This document shows, piece after piece, positions 50,342 through 58,225 of a DNA stretch of 64,000 nt (position 1 is its first letter; each line of letters starts with the position of its first letter). Source of the stretch: Mariprofundaceae bacterium (lineage in GTDB: Bacteria; Pseudomonadota; Zetaproteobacteria; Mariprofundales; Mariprofundaceae); the NCBI GenBank assembly GCA_030950925.1, contig JAUZQO010000003.1, positions 1 to 64,000 on the forward strand, given 5' to 3'. A model generated the notes under the pieces. That model searched no databases. It saw nothing but the letters and a program-made list of their open reading frames with translations, and was not told where the DNA came from. Made by a program: the position numbers and the translations under genes.

Positions 50342-51742
50342 ATGAAACATTATCTTATCGCAGGCACACAATCAGGTTGTGGTAAAACCACAGCCACACT
50401 GGCATTGATGCAGCATGTCCAAGCATTAGGAAAAGCGGTTGCACCCTTCAAATCAGGGTCTGATTTTTTAGATCCGATGTGGCATGAGCTGGCATGTGGG
50501 CGTACTTCTTACAATTTGGATACACACATGGTGGGCGTGGCTATGAGCCGTCAACTGTTGGCTAAAAAATCCGCAGATGCAGATATGAGCATCATCGAAG
50601 GTGTGATGGGCTTGTTTGATGGACGTAGCGGCGTGGGCGGTGAAGGTTCAAGCGCGCATTTGGCTAAAGAGCTGGATTTGCCTGTCATCTTGGTGGTGTC
50701 TGCCAAAGGCATGAGTGGTTCGATTGTGCCGTTGGTGGAAGGCTTTGTGGCGAGAGCCAAAGCCATGGATGTGGAGATTGTAGGCATCATCGCCAACCAT
50801 GTCGGCAGTGACAATCATGCCAAGCTATTGCGTGAATTATTGCAGGAATTTGAACTGCCAGCGCTTATGGCTTGGCTGGGTAAAAATGCACCGCAACTGC
50901 CCGAACGACACTTGGGTTTAAAGATGCCAAGTGAGTTGGATTTACCTAATTTTTCAAATCATTTTCATGTTGAGAAACTTTTTTGCACCGCCAAGGCGCG
51001 AAGGAACGGAGAGAAAAAAACAGATCCCCCAGAAATGAGTAAGCAATATGTTGAAAGTTTAGAACAGACCGAGCACTTATCTTCCTTCGCACCTTTGCTG
51101 GGTGAGCTTGTCGAACCCCTGCGCGGTAATTTATTAAAAAACAAAACCATCGCTATCACCAAAGATGAAGCCTTTTGTTTTATCTATGCTGCCAATATTG
51201 AATGGCTAGAAGCGCAAGGGGCGATGGTCGTCTATTTTTCACCATTGGCTGGCGATGAAGTACCTGACCATGCCGATGCTTTGTGGCTCGTCGGCGGTTA
51301 TCCCGAACTACATTTGGAAGCTTTGAGTCAATCAAAAAGCTTGCCTTCCATTCGTGATTTTATTGAAAGCAATCAACCTGTGTTGGCAGAATGTGGCGGC
51401 ATGATGCTTTTGGGGCAAAGCATGATGCTTACTTCCGAGTCGCAAAGATGCGGAGAAACGCAGCGAACAAGCATGATCGGTATTCTGCCATGTGATTTTG
51501 TCATGCAGGATAAATTGGCAGGTTTGGGGTATCGAGAAGATGCCCGTGGTGTGCGAGGCCATGAATTTCATTATTCTAAACGAGAAATGACTGCGGAAGC
51601 CCAAAGGCGCGGAGGGATGCAGCCTGCTTTTGAAGTCAACCGTGGCGATTCAGGCATGCGTTACAAAAATCTAAGAGCATCATATATTCATTGGTTTTTT
51701 TCAAGCCAATCTAAGGAGGTAGCCTTATGGTTTACCCAATAA
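50342..51742 (+). CDS. cobB: Cobyrinate a,c-diamide synthase CobB/CbiA, with in-frame repeat insertions
   Basis: ATP-dependent amidation of the a and c carboxyls of the corrin ring. I start it at ATG 50342 (466 aa), just before HYLIAGTQSGCGKTT. An in-frame ATG at 50288 would add 18 residues unlike the family. The N-terminal ATPase domain has the P-loop GTQSGCGKTT, LDTHM and EGVMGLFDG. The C-terminal glutamine amidotransferase domain has LVGGYPELHLEAL, the nucleophilic Cys in AECGGMMLLG and GHEFHYS. Four short repeat copies lie in frame at about residues 213-226, 247-263, 364-376 and 416-427. They fall in linkers or loops, so the enzyme may still work. It follows the B12 riboswitch. Confidence 0.92.
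   Translation: MKHYLIAGTQSGCGKTTATLALMQHVQALGKAVAPFKSGSDFLDPMWHELACGRTSYNLDTHMVGVAMSRQLLAKKSADADMSIIEGVMGLFDGRSGVGGEGSSAHLAKELDLPVILVVSAKGMSGSIVPLVEGFVARAKAMDVEIVGIIANHVGSDNHAKLLRELLQEFELPALMAWLGKNAPQLPERHLGLKMPSELDLPNFSNHFHVEKLFCTAKARRNGEKKTDPPEMSKQYVESLEQTEHLSSFAPLLGELVEPLRGNLLKNKTIAITKDEAFCFIYAANIEWLEAQGAMVVYFSPLAGDEVPDHADALWLVGGYPELHLEALSQSKSLPSIRDFIESNQPVLAECGGMMLLGQSMMLTSESQRCGETQRTSMIGILPCDFVMQDKLAGLGYREDARGVRGHEFHYSKREMTAEAQRRGGMQPAFEVNRGDSGMRYKNLRASYIHWFFSSQSKEVALWFTQ
50980..51018 (+). repeat. Short GC-rich repeat inside cobB (copy 1 of the TAEARRRGE-type family)
   Basis: The bases around ACCGCCAAGGCGCGAAGG encode TAKARRNGEKK in the cobB frame. Compare TAEARRRGEK at 59302 and TAEAQRRGG at 51589. 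It lies in the linker between the ATPase and amidotransferase domains. Confidence 0.75.
51081..51130 (+). repeat. Composite repeat inside cobB (copy A)
   Basis: Outer parts (CTTCGCACCTTTG and GCGCGGTAA) resemble the reverse complement of the TAEARRRGE element. Between them sits GGGTGAGCTTGTCGAACCCC, the same core as in 51750-51804 and 58462-58517. Read in frame within cobB it gives SFAPLLGELVEPLRGN. Confidence 0.75.
51431..51470 (+). repeat. Diverged short repeat inside cobB (copy 3)
   Basis: CGCAAAGATGCGGAGAAACG encodes SQRCGETQR in frame, a degraded version of the (T)AEAQRRGE peptide, placed right after the amidotransferase Cys segment. Confidence 0.6.
51588..51622 (+). repeat. Short repeat inside cobB (copy 4)
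   Basis: ACTGCGGAAGCCCAAAGGCG with following CGGAGG encodes TAEAQRRGGMQ in the cobB frame, between GHEFHYS and the C-terminal segment. Confidence 0.7.
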
Positions 51743-51749
51743 TTTTTTG

Positions 51750-51804
51750 TTTTTCTTCGCGCCTTCGGCGGGTGAGCTTGTCGACCCCCTCTGCGGTGAA
51801 GGTT
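51750..51804 (+). repeat. Composite repeat between cobB and cobO (copy B)
   Basis: Left part TTTTCTTCGCGCCTTCG and right part CCTCTGCGGTGAAGG match the reverse complement of the simple element at 59298-59331. The middle, GGGTGAGCTTGTCGACCCC, is inserted. The right edge supplies GAAGG seven bases before the cobO start codon. Confidence 0.8.
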
Positions 51805-51808
51805 TAAT

Positions 51809-52354
51809 ATGGCCATCAAGCGCAGAGAACACCGCCAAGGCGTGACCCTCGTTCACACGGGTGATGGCAAAGGCAAATCATCTTCGGCATTTGGCATGGT
51901 TTTTCGCGCTGCGGCTTGGGGTATGAAGGTTTGCGTGATTCAATTTATCAAAGGAAAATGGAAGACAGGCGAGCAAAAGGCGGCTGAAAAATTTGATAAC
52001 ATCGAATGGCACGCACTGGGTGATGGCTTTACTTGGGATACCAAAAATCCCGAACAAGACATCAAAACAACGCGAGAGATTTGGGATTTATGCAAAGCCA
52101 AGCTACGTAGCCATGACTACGACTTGATTGTATTTGATGAAATCAATTATTGCACAGGTTATGGTTGGATTTCTGGCGAGGAAATCGCCACATTGATTCG
52201 AGAAGAAAAACCAAGCTGGATGCATCTGGTGTTAACAGGGCGCAATGCTGCGCCTGAAGTGATTGACGTGGCGGATACCGTCACGGAAATGCGTATGGTC
52301 AAACATGCGTTTAAGGAAAAAGGAATCAAAGCCCAACAGGCCATAGAATTTTAA
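51809..52354 (+). CDS. cobO: Corrinoid adenosyltransferase CobO (BtuR/CobA family)
   Basis: Transfers the adenosyl group from ATP to cob(I)yrinic acid a,c-diamide or other cob(I)alamin forms. 181 aa. P-loop HTGDGKGKSSSAFG (about 16-29) and motifs VIQFIKGKWKTGE, DLIVFDEINY and LTGRNA are typical. The ribosome-binding site appears to come from the repeat that ends five bases before its ATG. It belongs to the riboswitch-led operon. Confidence 0.95.
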   Translation: MAIKRREHRQGVTLVHTGDGKGKSSSAFGMVFRAAAWGMKVCVIQFIKGKWKTGEQKAAEKFDNIEWHALGDGFTWDTKNPEQDIKTTREIWDLCKAKLRSHDYDLIVFDEINYCTGYGWISGEEIATLIREEKPSWMHLVLTGRNAAPEVIDVADTVTEMRMVKHAFKEKGIKAQQAIEF

Positions 52355-52368
52355 ACAAGGAGAACATC

Positions 52369-52566
52369 ATGACTATTTCAACAACCATGCAAGGCAGTAT
52401 CACCGAGGCGCAAGCCACAACATCTTTGGCAACATGGGCAGAGCGTGCGCTTTGGATGGCATGGATTCCATTGGTATTGTTTACCGTATTTTTTGTATCC
52501 ATTCCTGATGTGCATAATGGCATGCACCCTGTTCGTCATTCCACCACTATTGTGCAATGCCACTAA
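52369..52566 (+). CDS. cbtB: Cobalt transporter subunit CbtB
   Basis: 65-aa protein with one membrane helix (about 28-47) and the His-containing C-terminus HNGMHPVRHS...CH that marks CbtB, a small subunit of a proposed B12-regulated cobalt uptake system. AAGGAG lies before the ATG. The usual partner cbtA, a polytopic protein, does not follow; a different membrane protein does. Confidence 0.85.
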   Translation: MTISTTMQGSITEAQATTSLATWAERALWMAWIPLVLFTVFFVSIPDVHNGMHPVRHSTTIVQCH

Positions 52567-52590
52567 GTTTTTGAGATAGGTATCGAATCA

Positions 52591-53577
52591 ATGTCAAAAA
52601 TAACATGGATGCTTCCTTTGCTATTGGCAGGCTTGGTGATTGCCAGTGGGTTTGGTTTTGTAACATATTATAATGCCTATGAAGAGTCGGGGGAGCATTG
52701 GGCACCTAACTCCCCCATTGCTCATGATACCGCGCGTTTTGCCACCGATATGGGTGAAGAAGGCGATTATTTGGTGAAAATTGAGAAGCTATCATCAAAA
52801 TCACCCTTGTTTTTTATTGAATATCAAACACCAGGTGATGTATTGGACATGAAGATTCATAGTGATGATGGCATCGTGCGCTTAAGCCAGCAGTTTGCGG
52901 ATGAAGGGAAGTATCGCATCACTGTTCAGCATTCGATTCACCCCAACCATCATGAAACCATTGATTTCACGGTGCAAACACCGTTGGTCAAATATACCAA
53001 CGATGTGTTGCTGTTTATCTTTTTACTGGCGGCTGGTTTTTTAAGCGGCAAACGCTTAAAAGCACTGGCGATGCTTGTATTCATGGTATCTGTGGGTGGC
53101 ATCTCTCAACCGCAAACGGTCTTGGCACATGGCGCAGGTGGTCAACACCAAGTCATGGAAGTGAGCAATACAGTGGATGATATTCAGTTGCATTGGCTGA
53201 ATGGCAAAGCACCAACAGGTGAAGCCAATCGCACGCCGATGGATTGGAGCATGAAACTGAGCAAGGCTGGAAAAGCAGTGGCACATGCCTCTTATGATTT
53301 GGACTTTGTGCATTTGGAAAGTGGATTTCCAGTGCTGCATATCGAAGGCGTGACCACGGCGAACGGTTTGATTGAACTTCAATATAGCCCACCTGATGGC
53401 ACAGCATATCAATTGCAGTTACGCACCGATATTGATGGGCGCGTCTATCACCTTGCTTTGATGGGTGAAGCCGAAGCCATTCGCCCAACGGCTGAGCGTA
53501 AATGGTCATCGTTTCTTTTGATGATGATTCCAGTGTTGCTTGGTATGGCTTGGGGATGGAAATGTGGTAAAACATAA
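52591..53577 (+). CDS. Unidentified membrane/periplasmic protein in the cobalt operon
   Basis: 328 aa. A first membrane segment (about 6-27) is followed by a periplasmic beta-rich domain of about 105 residues (with HSIHPNHHETIDF). Two hydrophobic segments (about 137-155 and 159-178) come next, the second ending near LAHGAGGQHQ as a signal-like site. A second extracytoplasmic beta-rich domain follows and a final helix lies at about 308-323. I do not recognise the family. Its place directly after cbtB under the B12 riboswitch suggests a role in cobalt handling (inference). It is not CbtA by topology. Confidence 0.7.
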   Translation: MSKITWMLPLLLAGLVIASGFGFVTYYNAYEESGEHWAPNSPIAHDTARFATDMGEEGDYLVKIEKLSSKSPLFFIEYQTPGDVLDMKIHSDDGIVRLSQQFADEGKYRITVQHSIHPNHHETIDFTVQTPLVKYTNDVLLFIFLLAAGFLSGKRLKALAMLVFMVSVGGISQPQTVLAHGAGGQHQVMEVSNTVDDIQLHWLNGKAPTGEANRTPMDWSMKLSKAGKAVAHASYDLDFVHLESGFPVLHIEGVTTANGLIELQYSPPDGTAYQLQLRTDIDGRVYHLALMGEAEAIRPTAERKWSSFLLMMIPVLLGMAWGWKCGKT

Positions 53578-53628
53578 GTCAATATTTTTCATTGACATCG
53601 TAAATATATTATACATATCATAGTCAAT
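53578..53628 (+). promoter_or_regulatory. Promoter and likely autoregulatory operator of brnTA
   Basis: TTGACA (53592-53597) and TATCAT (53616-53621) are 18 bases apart. Three hexamers overlap the promoter: GTCAAT (53578-53583), ATTGAC (53591-53596) and GTCAAT (53623-53628), alternating in orientation. BrnA-type antitoxins are known to repress their own operons, so these are plausible operator half-sites. The start codon is very close to the expected transcript start, so the message may be almost leaderless. Confidence 0.5.
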
Positions 53629-53914
53629 GATTAAATTTGAATGGGATTCAATCAAAGCTGATTCGAATATAAAAAAGCATAGCATATCTTTTGAAGAAGC
53701 TAAGTCGGTTTTTTATGACGAGTTTGCTGTTCAATTTTATCAAAATGATAACATAGAAGGAGAAGATCGTTTTTTGCTACTTGGGCTTAGTACAACACAC
53801 AAGGTTCTTATGATTTGTTACTGCGAAAGAGATTCGGGAAATATTGTTCAAATCATTTCTGCACGTGAAGCAACGAAAAACGAACGAAAATTCTATGAAG
53901 GTGATGGAAAATGA
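53627..53914 (+). CDS. brnT: Type II toxin BrnT
   Basis: 95-aa toxin with RelE-like ribonuclease activity in characterised members. Family features are FEWDSIKADSNIKKHSISFE (residues 4-23), EAKSVFYDE, GEDRFLLLGLS and the C-terminal ISAREATKNERKFYE. It overlaps the antitoxin gene by four bases (ATGA). It marks the left edge of the accessory island within the cobalamin operon. Confidence 0.92.
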   Translation: MIKFEWDSIKADSNIKKHSISFEEAKSVFYDEFAVQFYQNDNIEGEDRFLLLGLSTTHKVLMICYCERDSGNIVQIISAREATKNERKFYEGDGK

Positions 53915-54132
53915 AAAGTGAATATGATTTATCCAAAATGCAATCAAGAAAAAATCCTTATGCTTCTAAACTGAAAAAACCTGTGACCATGAGGTTAAGC
54001 GAAGATGTTATTGAATATTTTAAATCCATGGCAAAAGATTCAGATATTCCATACCAAACACTGATTAATTTATACCTTCGAGATTGTTTAAACCAGCACC
54101 GTAAGCTTGATATTTCATGGCACTCATCATGA
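53911..54132 (+). CDS. brnA: Type II antitoxin BrnA
   Basis: 73-aa antitoxin. The C-terminal part has the DNA-binding ribbon-helix-helix-like segment VTMRLSEDVIEYFKSMAKDS followed by YQTLINLYLRDCL. It neutralises BrnT and probably represses the operon. Its stop codon overlaps the start of the truncated GIY-YIG gene (ATGA). Confidence 0.9.
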   Translation: MKSEYDLSKMQSRKNPYASKLKKPVTMRLSEDVIEYFKSMAKDSDIPYQTLINLYLRDCLNQHRKLDISWHSS

Positions 54133-54362
54133 ACCTTTTACCCAAAACAGTCCGACTCTTTTTGATGGATGGCGTGGCTTCTGGGCGTTGGATGTGTGAA
54201 TTATCGAACTGGACAGGAAAAGCGTATAAAATACCTCGTTCGATGCTGAATCAAAGTAAAGATAGAGAGGATTTACAATCGACAGGTATTTATCTTTTAT
54301 TCGGACGTAGTGATGAATTGGGCGGAAAAGATAGAATATACATTGGTGAGGCTGAAAGTTAG
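54129..54362 (+). pseudogene. N-terminal fragment of a GIY-YIG/DUF4357 nuclease, cut by the cassette
   Basis: 77 aa from the ATG that overlaps the brnA stop. It reads like the start of GIY-YIG proteins with a C-terminal DUF4357: CELSNWTGKAYKIPRSML, STGIYLLFG and IYIGEAE. Right after IGEAE the frame ends in TAG, and that TAG is part of the cassette's first six bases (TTAGCT). The catalytic domain is therefore incomplete. The matching C-terminal piece lies at 58303-58451, 3.9 kb away. Confidence 0.85.
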
Positions 54363-54407
54363 CTGTATAAAATCAAACACGGTGGCAACATCAAAAAGTA
54401 GGAAAAA

Positions 54408-56789
54408 ATGGATAAAATTGTAATAAAAAAATACCTAAAGCAACAGAAAGTAAAGGCTGTTGAAAAGTTTGATTTTGCCAAATCCACAATCAGCTATACC
54501 AATGCAATCAAACAGACCCGTGAAATAAAGAACATCACAGGTGATGAGGAAATAGTCCGTGCCTATGTACTTACAAAATTAGTCAATATTCTTGGGTACA
54601 AACCAGAAAATATTGAAATTGAAAAAGAATATGATATTGGCAGACCAAAAGTAAACAAGCCAAGAATTGATGTTGTTGTCAGAGACAACAACGGTGATGC
54701 TTTTCTCTATATCGAACTAAAAAGCCCAGAAGATTACGAAAAAGACAAAGACGAAGTAATAGAAAAACAGCTTTTTAATCTTGCCTCTCAAGAAAAAGGA
54801 CAAGGCATAGGCGTTAAATATCTTGTTCTCTATTCATTCGATATTGTTAATGATGAAATTAAAGATAAATGTATCATCATTGATTATGAAAAATACACCT
54901 CTTTTGATTCATGGAAAGAGGAGAGAAACTTTGCCGATGAACTCCCCGCCAGATACGGAAAGGCACAGAAAGAACCTTTTATAAAAGGTGGAAAAAAAGA
55001 TTTAGAAACCAATTTTAGCCATGAGCAATTAGAAAGCCTTAGAAAAAATTTGCACAATGTCTTATGGGGTGGTGGCGGGACAGATGATAACGAGGTTTTT
55101 TCATCTTTAACCAACTTGATATTGGCAAAAATTCAAGATGAGAGCGAAAAAAAGGGAAGTGAAAAATACGACTTCCAAATTTTTTCTTACGCAAAAAAAA
55201 GCGATGAAAAATTTGAAACCAAAGACCAATTATTTGATCGCATCAACACCCTGTACCGCAGAGCATTAAAACAACGTCTTAATATCCTTGATGAAAAAAA
55301 GCTGAATAAATCTTATGTTATTGATGAAAATAAATTTTCATTAGCAAAGTTAAAATATACCGTTCAAGAACTGGAAAAATACTCTTTTGTCGATGGAAAA
55401 AACAGCTTTGATGGCAAAGACATTCTAGGCGACTTTTTTGAAGGCATTATCCGAGAAGGATTTAAGCAAAGCAAAGGGCAATTTTTTACCCATATCAATG
55501 TAGTTCGATTTCTATTGTGGGGTTTGCAACTTGATAAATTAGCATTAGATCGGGTGAATAATGACTTAGAAATTCCCTATCTCATTGATCCCAGTGCAGG
55601 CAGTGGTACTTTCTTAATTGAATACATGAAATTTATCACCAAAAACCTTAAATATCGCTTTAAAGATAAATTAGACGACACCCGAGATATTGATGATAAA
55701 TTTCATCAATGGTTTATGCCCGACCACCGAGAAAACAAATGGGCTAAAGATTACATCTATGGTAGTGAAATAAATTTTAATCTTGGCACAGCCACCAAAG
55801 TAAATATGATTTTACACGGTGATGGTTCAAGCAATATTTTTGTAAAAGATGGGTTATTGCCGTTTAAGCTCTACGACAAAGAAACCGCCCCTAACTTTCT
55901 TAAACAATATGAGCCTGATAATCTTTATGCCGATAAAGAGGTCAATAAACAATTTGATGTCATTATTACCAATCCACCTTTTAGCGTAGATTTAGACAAT
56001 GAGACCAAAAAGAATGTAAAAAAAGAATTTGTCTTTGGCGACAAAAAGAACTCTGAAAATTTGTTTATTGAAAGATGGTATCAACTGTTAAAACCCAATG
56101 GGCGTTTTGCCGCTGTTTTACCTGAAAGCGTATTTGATACCACCGAAAATAAATATATTCGTTTGTTTGTCTATAAATATTTCAAAGTAAAAGCTATTGT
56201 TTCATTACCACAAGTGACTTTTGAACCATACACTTCAACCAAAACCAGTCTGCTTTTTGCTCAAAAGAAAACAACGGGTGAAATAGAACAATGGAATGAG
56301 CTATGGAGTAAATACTCTAATGAATGGAGTTTGTTAAAAACTCGTTGTGATAAAGAAATTGAGCATTTTATCAAAGGAAAAGCCATTTCTAAAAAATGGG
56401 CTATTGCTAAAGAAACAGAAAAAAAGCGACAAAATAACCTGTTGCGATTATTGAAAGATTATCTGGAAGAAGATGACGATAAATTATCTTTAAAGGAACT
56501 GGTAGAAAAATATCAGAGTGAAATAGTCGAACTATGCAAATTCGATAAAGACACGAAAGAAAGTTTTGGTTTTGTCAATACTTGGTGGGTATTCGGTGAA
56601 GTAGCCAAAGAATTAAACTACTCAATATTTATGGCAGAAGTAGACCATGTGGGATATAAACGTACCAAACGAGGTGAAAAACCTATGCCAAATGACCTTT
56701 ACCGTTTAAGTGCAGATGGTGAGGTTATGGTTAATGATGGCGTAAAAGAAACAGCATTGGATTTTTTGAGAGGTGTTAAATGGGATTAA
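54408..56789 (+). CDS. Fused restriction endonuclease/N6-adenine methyltransferase subunit (BcgI- or type I-like)
   Basis: 793 aa. The N-terminus (about 40-190) looks like the type I R-subunit N-terminal nuclease domain: D88 in RIDVVV, then E103-x-K105 in YIELK, matching the PD-(D/E)xK pattern. A type I M-subunit-like part follows, with SAM motif I DPSAGSGTF (394-402) and catalytic motif IV NPPF (522-525), which indicates N6-adenine methylation. No helicase (DEAD) domain is present. Nuclease plus methylase in one chain with a separate specificity subunit resembles the BcgI type of type IIB enzymes. TAGGA lies before the ATG. The AT-rich, Lys-rich coding differs from the neighbours. Confidence 0.82.
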   Translation: MDKIVIKKYLKQQKVKAVEKFDFAKSTISYTNAIKQTREIKNITGDEEIVRAYVLTKLVNILGYKPENIEIEKEYDIGRPKVNKPRIDVVVRDNNGDAFLYIELKSPEDYEKDKDEVIEKQLFNLASQEKGQGIGVKYLVLYSFDIVNDEIKDKCIIIDYEKYTSFDSWKEERNFADELPARYGKAQKEPFIKGGKKDLETNFSHEQLESLRKNLHNVLWGGGGTDDNEVFSSLTNLILAKIQDESEKKGSEKYDFQIFSYAKKSDEKFETKDQLFDRINTLYRRALKQRLNILDEKKLNKSYVIDENKFSLAKLKYTVQELEKYSFVDGKNSFDGKDILGDFFEGIIREGFKQSKGQFFTHINVVRFLLWGLQLDKLALDRVNNDLEIPYLIDPSAGSGTFLIEYMKFITKNLKYRFKDKLDDTRDIDDKFHQWFMPDHRENKWAKDYIYGSEINFNLGTATKVNMILHGDGSSNIFVKDGLLPFKLYDKETAPNFLKQYEPDNLYADKEVNKQFDVIITNPPFSVDLDNETKKNVKKEFVFGDKKNSENLFIERWYQLLKPNGRFAAVLPESVFDTTENKYIRLFVYKYFKVKAIVSLPQVTFEPYTSTKTSLLFAQKKTTGEIEQWNELWSKYSNEWSLLKTRCDKEIEHFIKGKAISKKWAIAKETEKKRQNNLLRLLKDYLEEDDDKLSLKELVEKYQSEIVELCKFDKDTKESFGFVNTWWVFGEVAKELNYSIFMAEVDHVGYKRTKRGEKPMPNDLYRLSADGEVMVNDGVKETALDFLRGVKWD

Positions 56790-58225
56790 GGCAGTTTGAT
56801 ATTACGCTAGATCAGTTTTCCGCAGAAGCCTCATTACGATGCGATACAGATTTCATTGATTTTAGTCGAATACCTAAAGAAAAATCATTTTCCTTTGGTA
56901 CCTTATTTGATGTTGTTGAATATGAAAAAAAAGATCGTTTAGCTCTAATTGATGATATTGAAGATATACCATTTCAATATTCAGAAATCGGTAATGTCAC
57001 AAAACAAGGTGATGTTGAGGCAGTTACATTAGATTTTTCTACAAGAGATGAACTTGTAGAGGACTACTTTAAAAAAATAGAAAAAGGTGATATTCAAACA
57101 GCTCAAGCAGGAAATATTCTGCTTTCAAAAGTTCGCCCTAACCTTAAAAAATATGTTCTCATTGATGGTGATCTAACAGATATTTTTTATACAACAGCAC
57201 TCATTCAGCTTAGACCAAAAAAGCTAAACAAGTTGCTTTTCTATTCTTTGCGCACAGTTTTTTATAACAACCTAATGTCAATCGCCAGACAAGGAAAAGG
57301 CTATCCAACCCTTAAAGTTAATGATCTTTTTTGCATTAAGTTGGACTCAAATATAATCAATATGTTTGAGGATAAGGAGCAAAGTCTTTTAAATAAAATA
57401 GAACCAATCGAGCAAAACATAAAAAAACTTAAATCAAAAATTAAAGCTCCTCATGAAGTTGTCAATCGAGTTTTTACCAGAGAGCTTAATTTTAATCTTG
57501 AACGTTTTGAAGCACTGAAAAAAGTAAAAATATTTGATGTTGATTTTAGCCACTATGGAAATAATAAAGATTTACGCTATAGCGTTAAATTTCATCGCCA
57601 AGCTGGACAATTTGTCCTTGATGAACTCAAAAGCAAAACCAGTAAAAAAATCAAAGACTTTATATCTGTGCCAATAGTCTTAGGCAAAGGCATATCCCCT
57701 GCACAATACGATGATGATAATGGAGAATACTATTACCTTTCAATGGCAACCATTAAAAATTGGAAGTTTGAAAAAGATAATGCTCATTTGGTAACGGATA
57801 AATTTGCTAGTGATAATCAAAATAAAACCATACAGGTTAATGATATTCTCCTCGCCCGTTCAGGCGAGGGAACGATAGGAAAGGTAGCCATCATCACTGA
57901 TGAAGAGCTAAACGGTATCTTTGCTGACTTTACTATGCGGATTAGGTTGAAAGACTACAATTCATTATTTGCCTATTATTATTTCAGAACCGAATATTTT
58001 CAATACCTTGTGGAAATCAACAAAAAAGGACTTGGCAATAACACAAATATTTTCCCAAGCCAAATACAGGAATTTCCACTTTTAGATATTTCAACAGAAG
58101 AACAAGAGCGGATAGTCTTTGAAATAAAAACAGAACTGGATGCACAAGAAAAAATAAAAGCACAGATAGCACAAGAAAGAAACAAGATTGATGAAGTTAT
58201 CGAAAATGCAATCAAAAACAGCTAA
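56780..58225 (+). CDS. Restriction-modification specificity subunit (HsdS-like)
   Basis: 481 aa. It has two target-recognition domains, each followed by a helical dimer segment: half one ends near IEPIEQNIKKLKSKIKAPHE (about 212-231), half two near EEQERIVFEIKTELDAQEKI (about 445-464). Typical TRD segments are GKGYPTLKVNDLF and GISPAQYDDDNGEYYYLSMA, with NDILLARSGEGTIGKVAII. It starts inside the end of the methyltransferase gene (10-base overlap). The stop codon TAA lies within the R'' box of the attC-like site. Two TRDs predict a bipartite target. Confidence 0.85.
   Translation: MGLRQFDITLDQFSAEASLRCDTDFIDFSRIPKEKSFSFGTLFDVVEYEKKDRLALIDDIEDIPFQYSEIGNVTKQGDVEAVTLDFSTRDELVEDYFKKIEKGDIQTAQAGNILLSKVRPNLKKYVLIDGDLTDIFYTTALIQLRPKKLNKLLFYSLRTVFYNNLMSIARQGKGYPTLKVNDLFCIKLDSNIINMFEDKEQSLLNKIEPIEQNIKKLKSKIKAPHEVVNRVFTRELNFNLERFEALKKVKIFDVDFSHYGNNKDLRYSVKFHRQAGQFVLDELKSKTSKKIKDFISVPIVLGKGISPAQYDDDNGEYYYLSMATIKNWKFEKDNAHLVTDKFASDNQNKTIQVNDILLARSGEGTIGKVAIITDEELNGIFADFTMRIRLKDYNSLFAYYYFRTEYFQYLVEINKKGLGNNTNIFPSQIQEFPLLDISTEEQERIVFEIKTELDAQEKIKAQIAQERNKIDEVIENAIKNS

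Noticed and set aside
51822-51845. The cobO 5' end (AAGCGCAGAGAACACCGCCAAGG context) looks like another copy of the repeat.
   Set aside because: It encodes KRREHRQG, which fits the normal N-terminus of this family before the P-loop. The resemblance is probably chance from similar codons.
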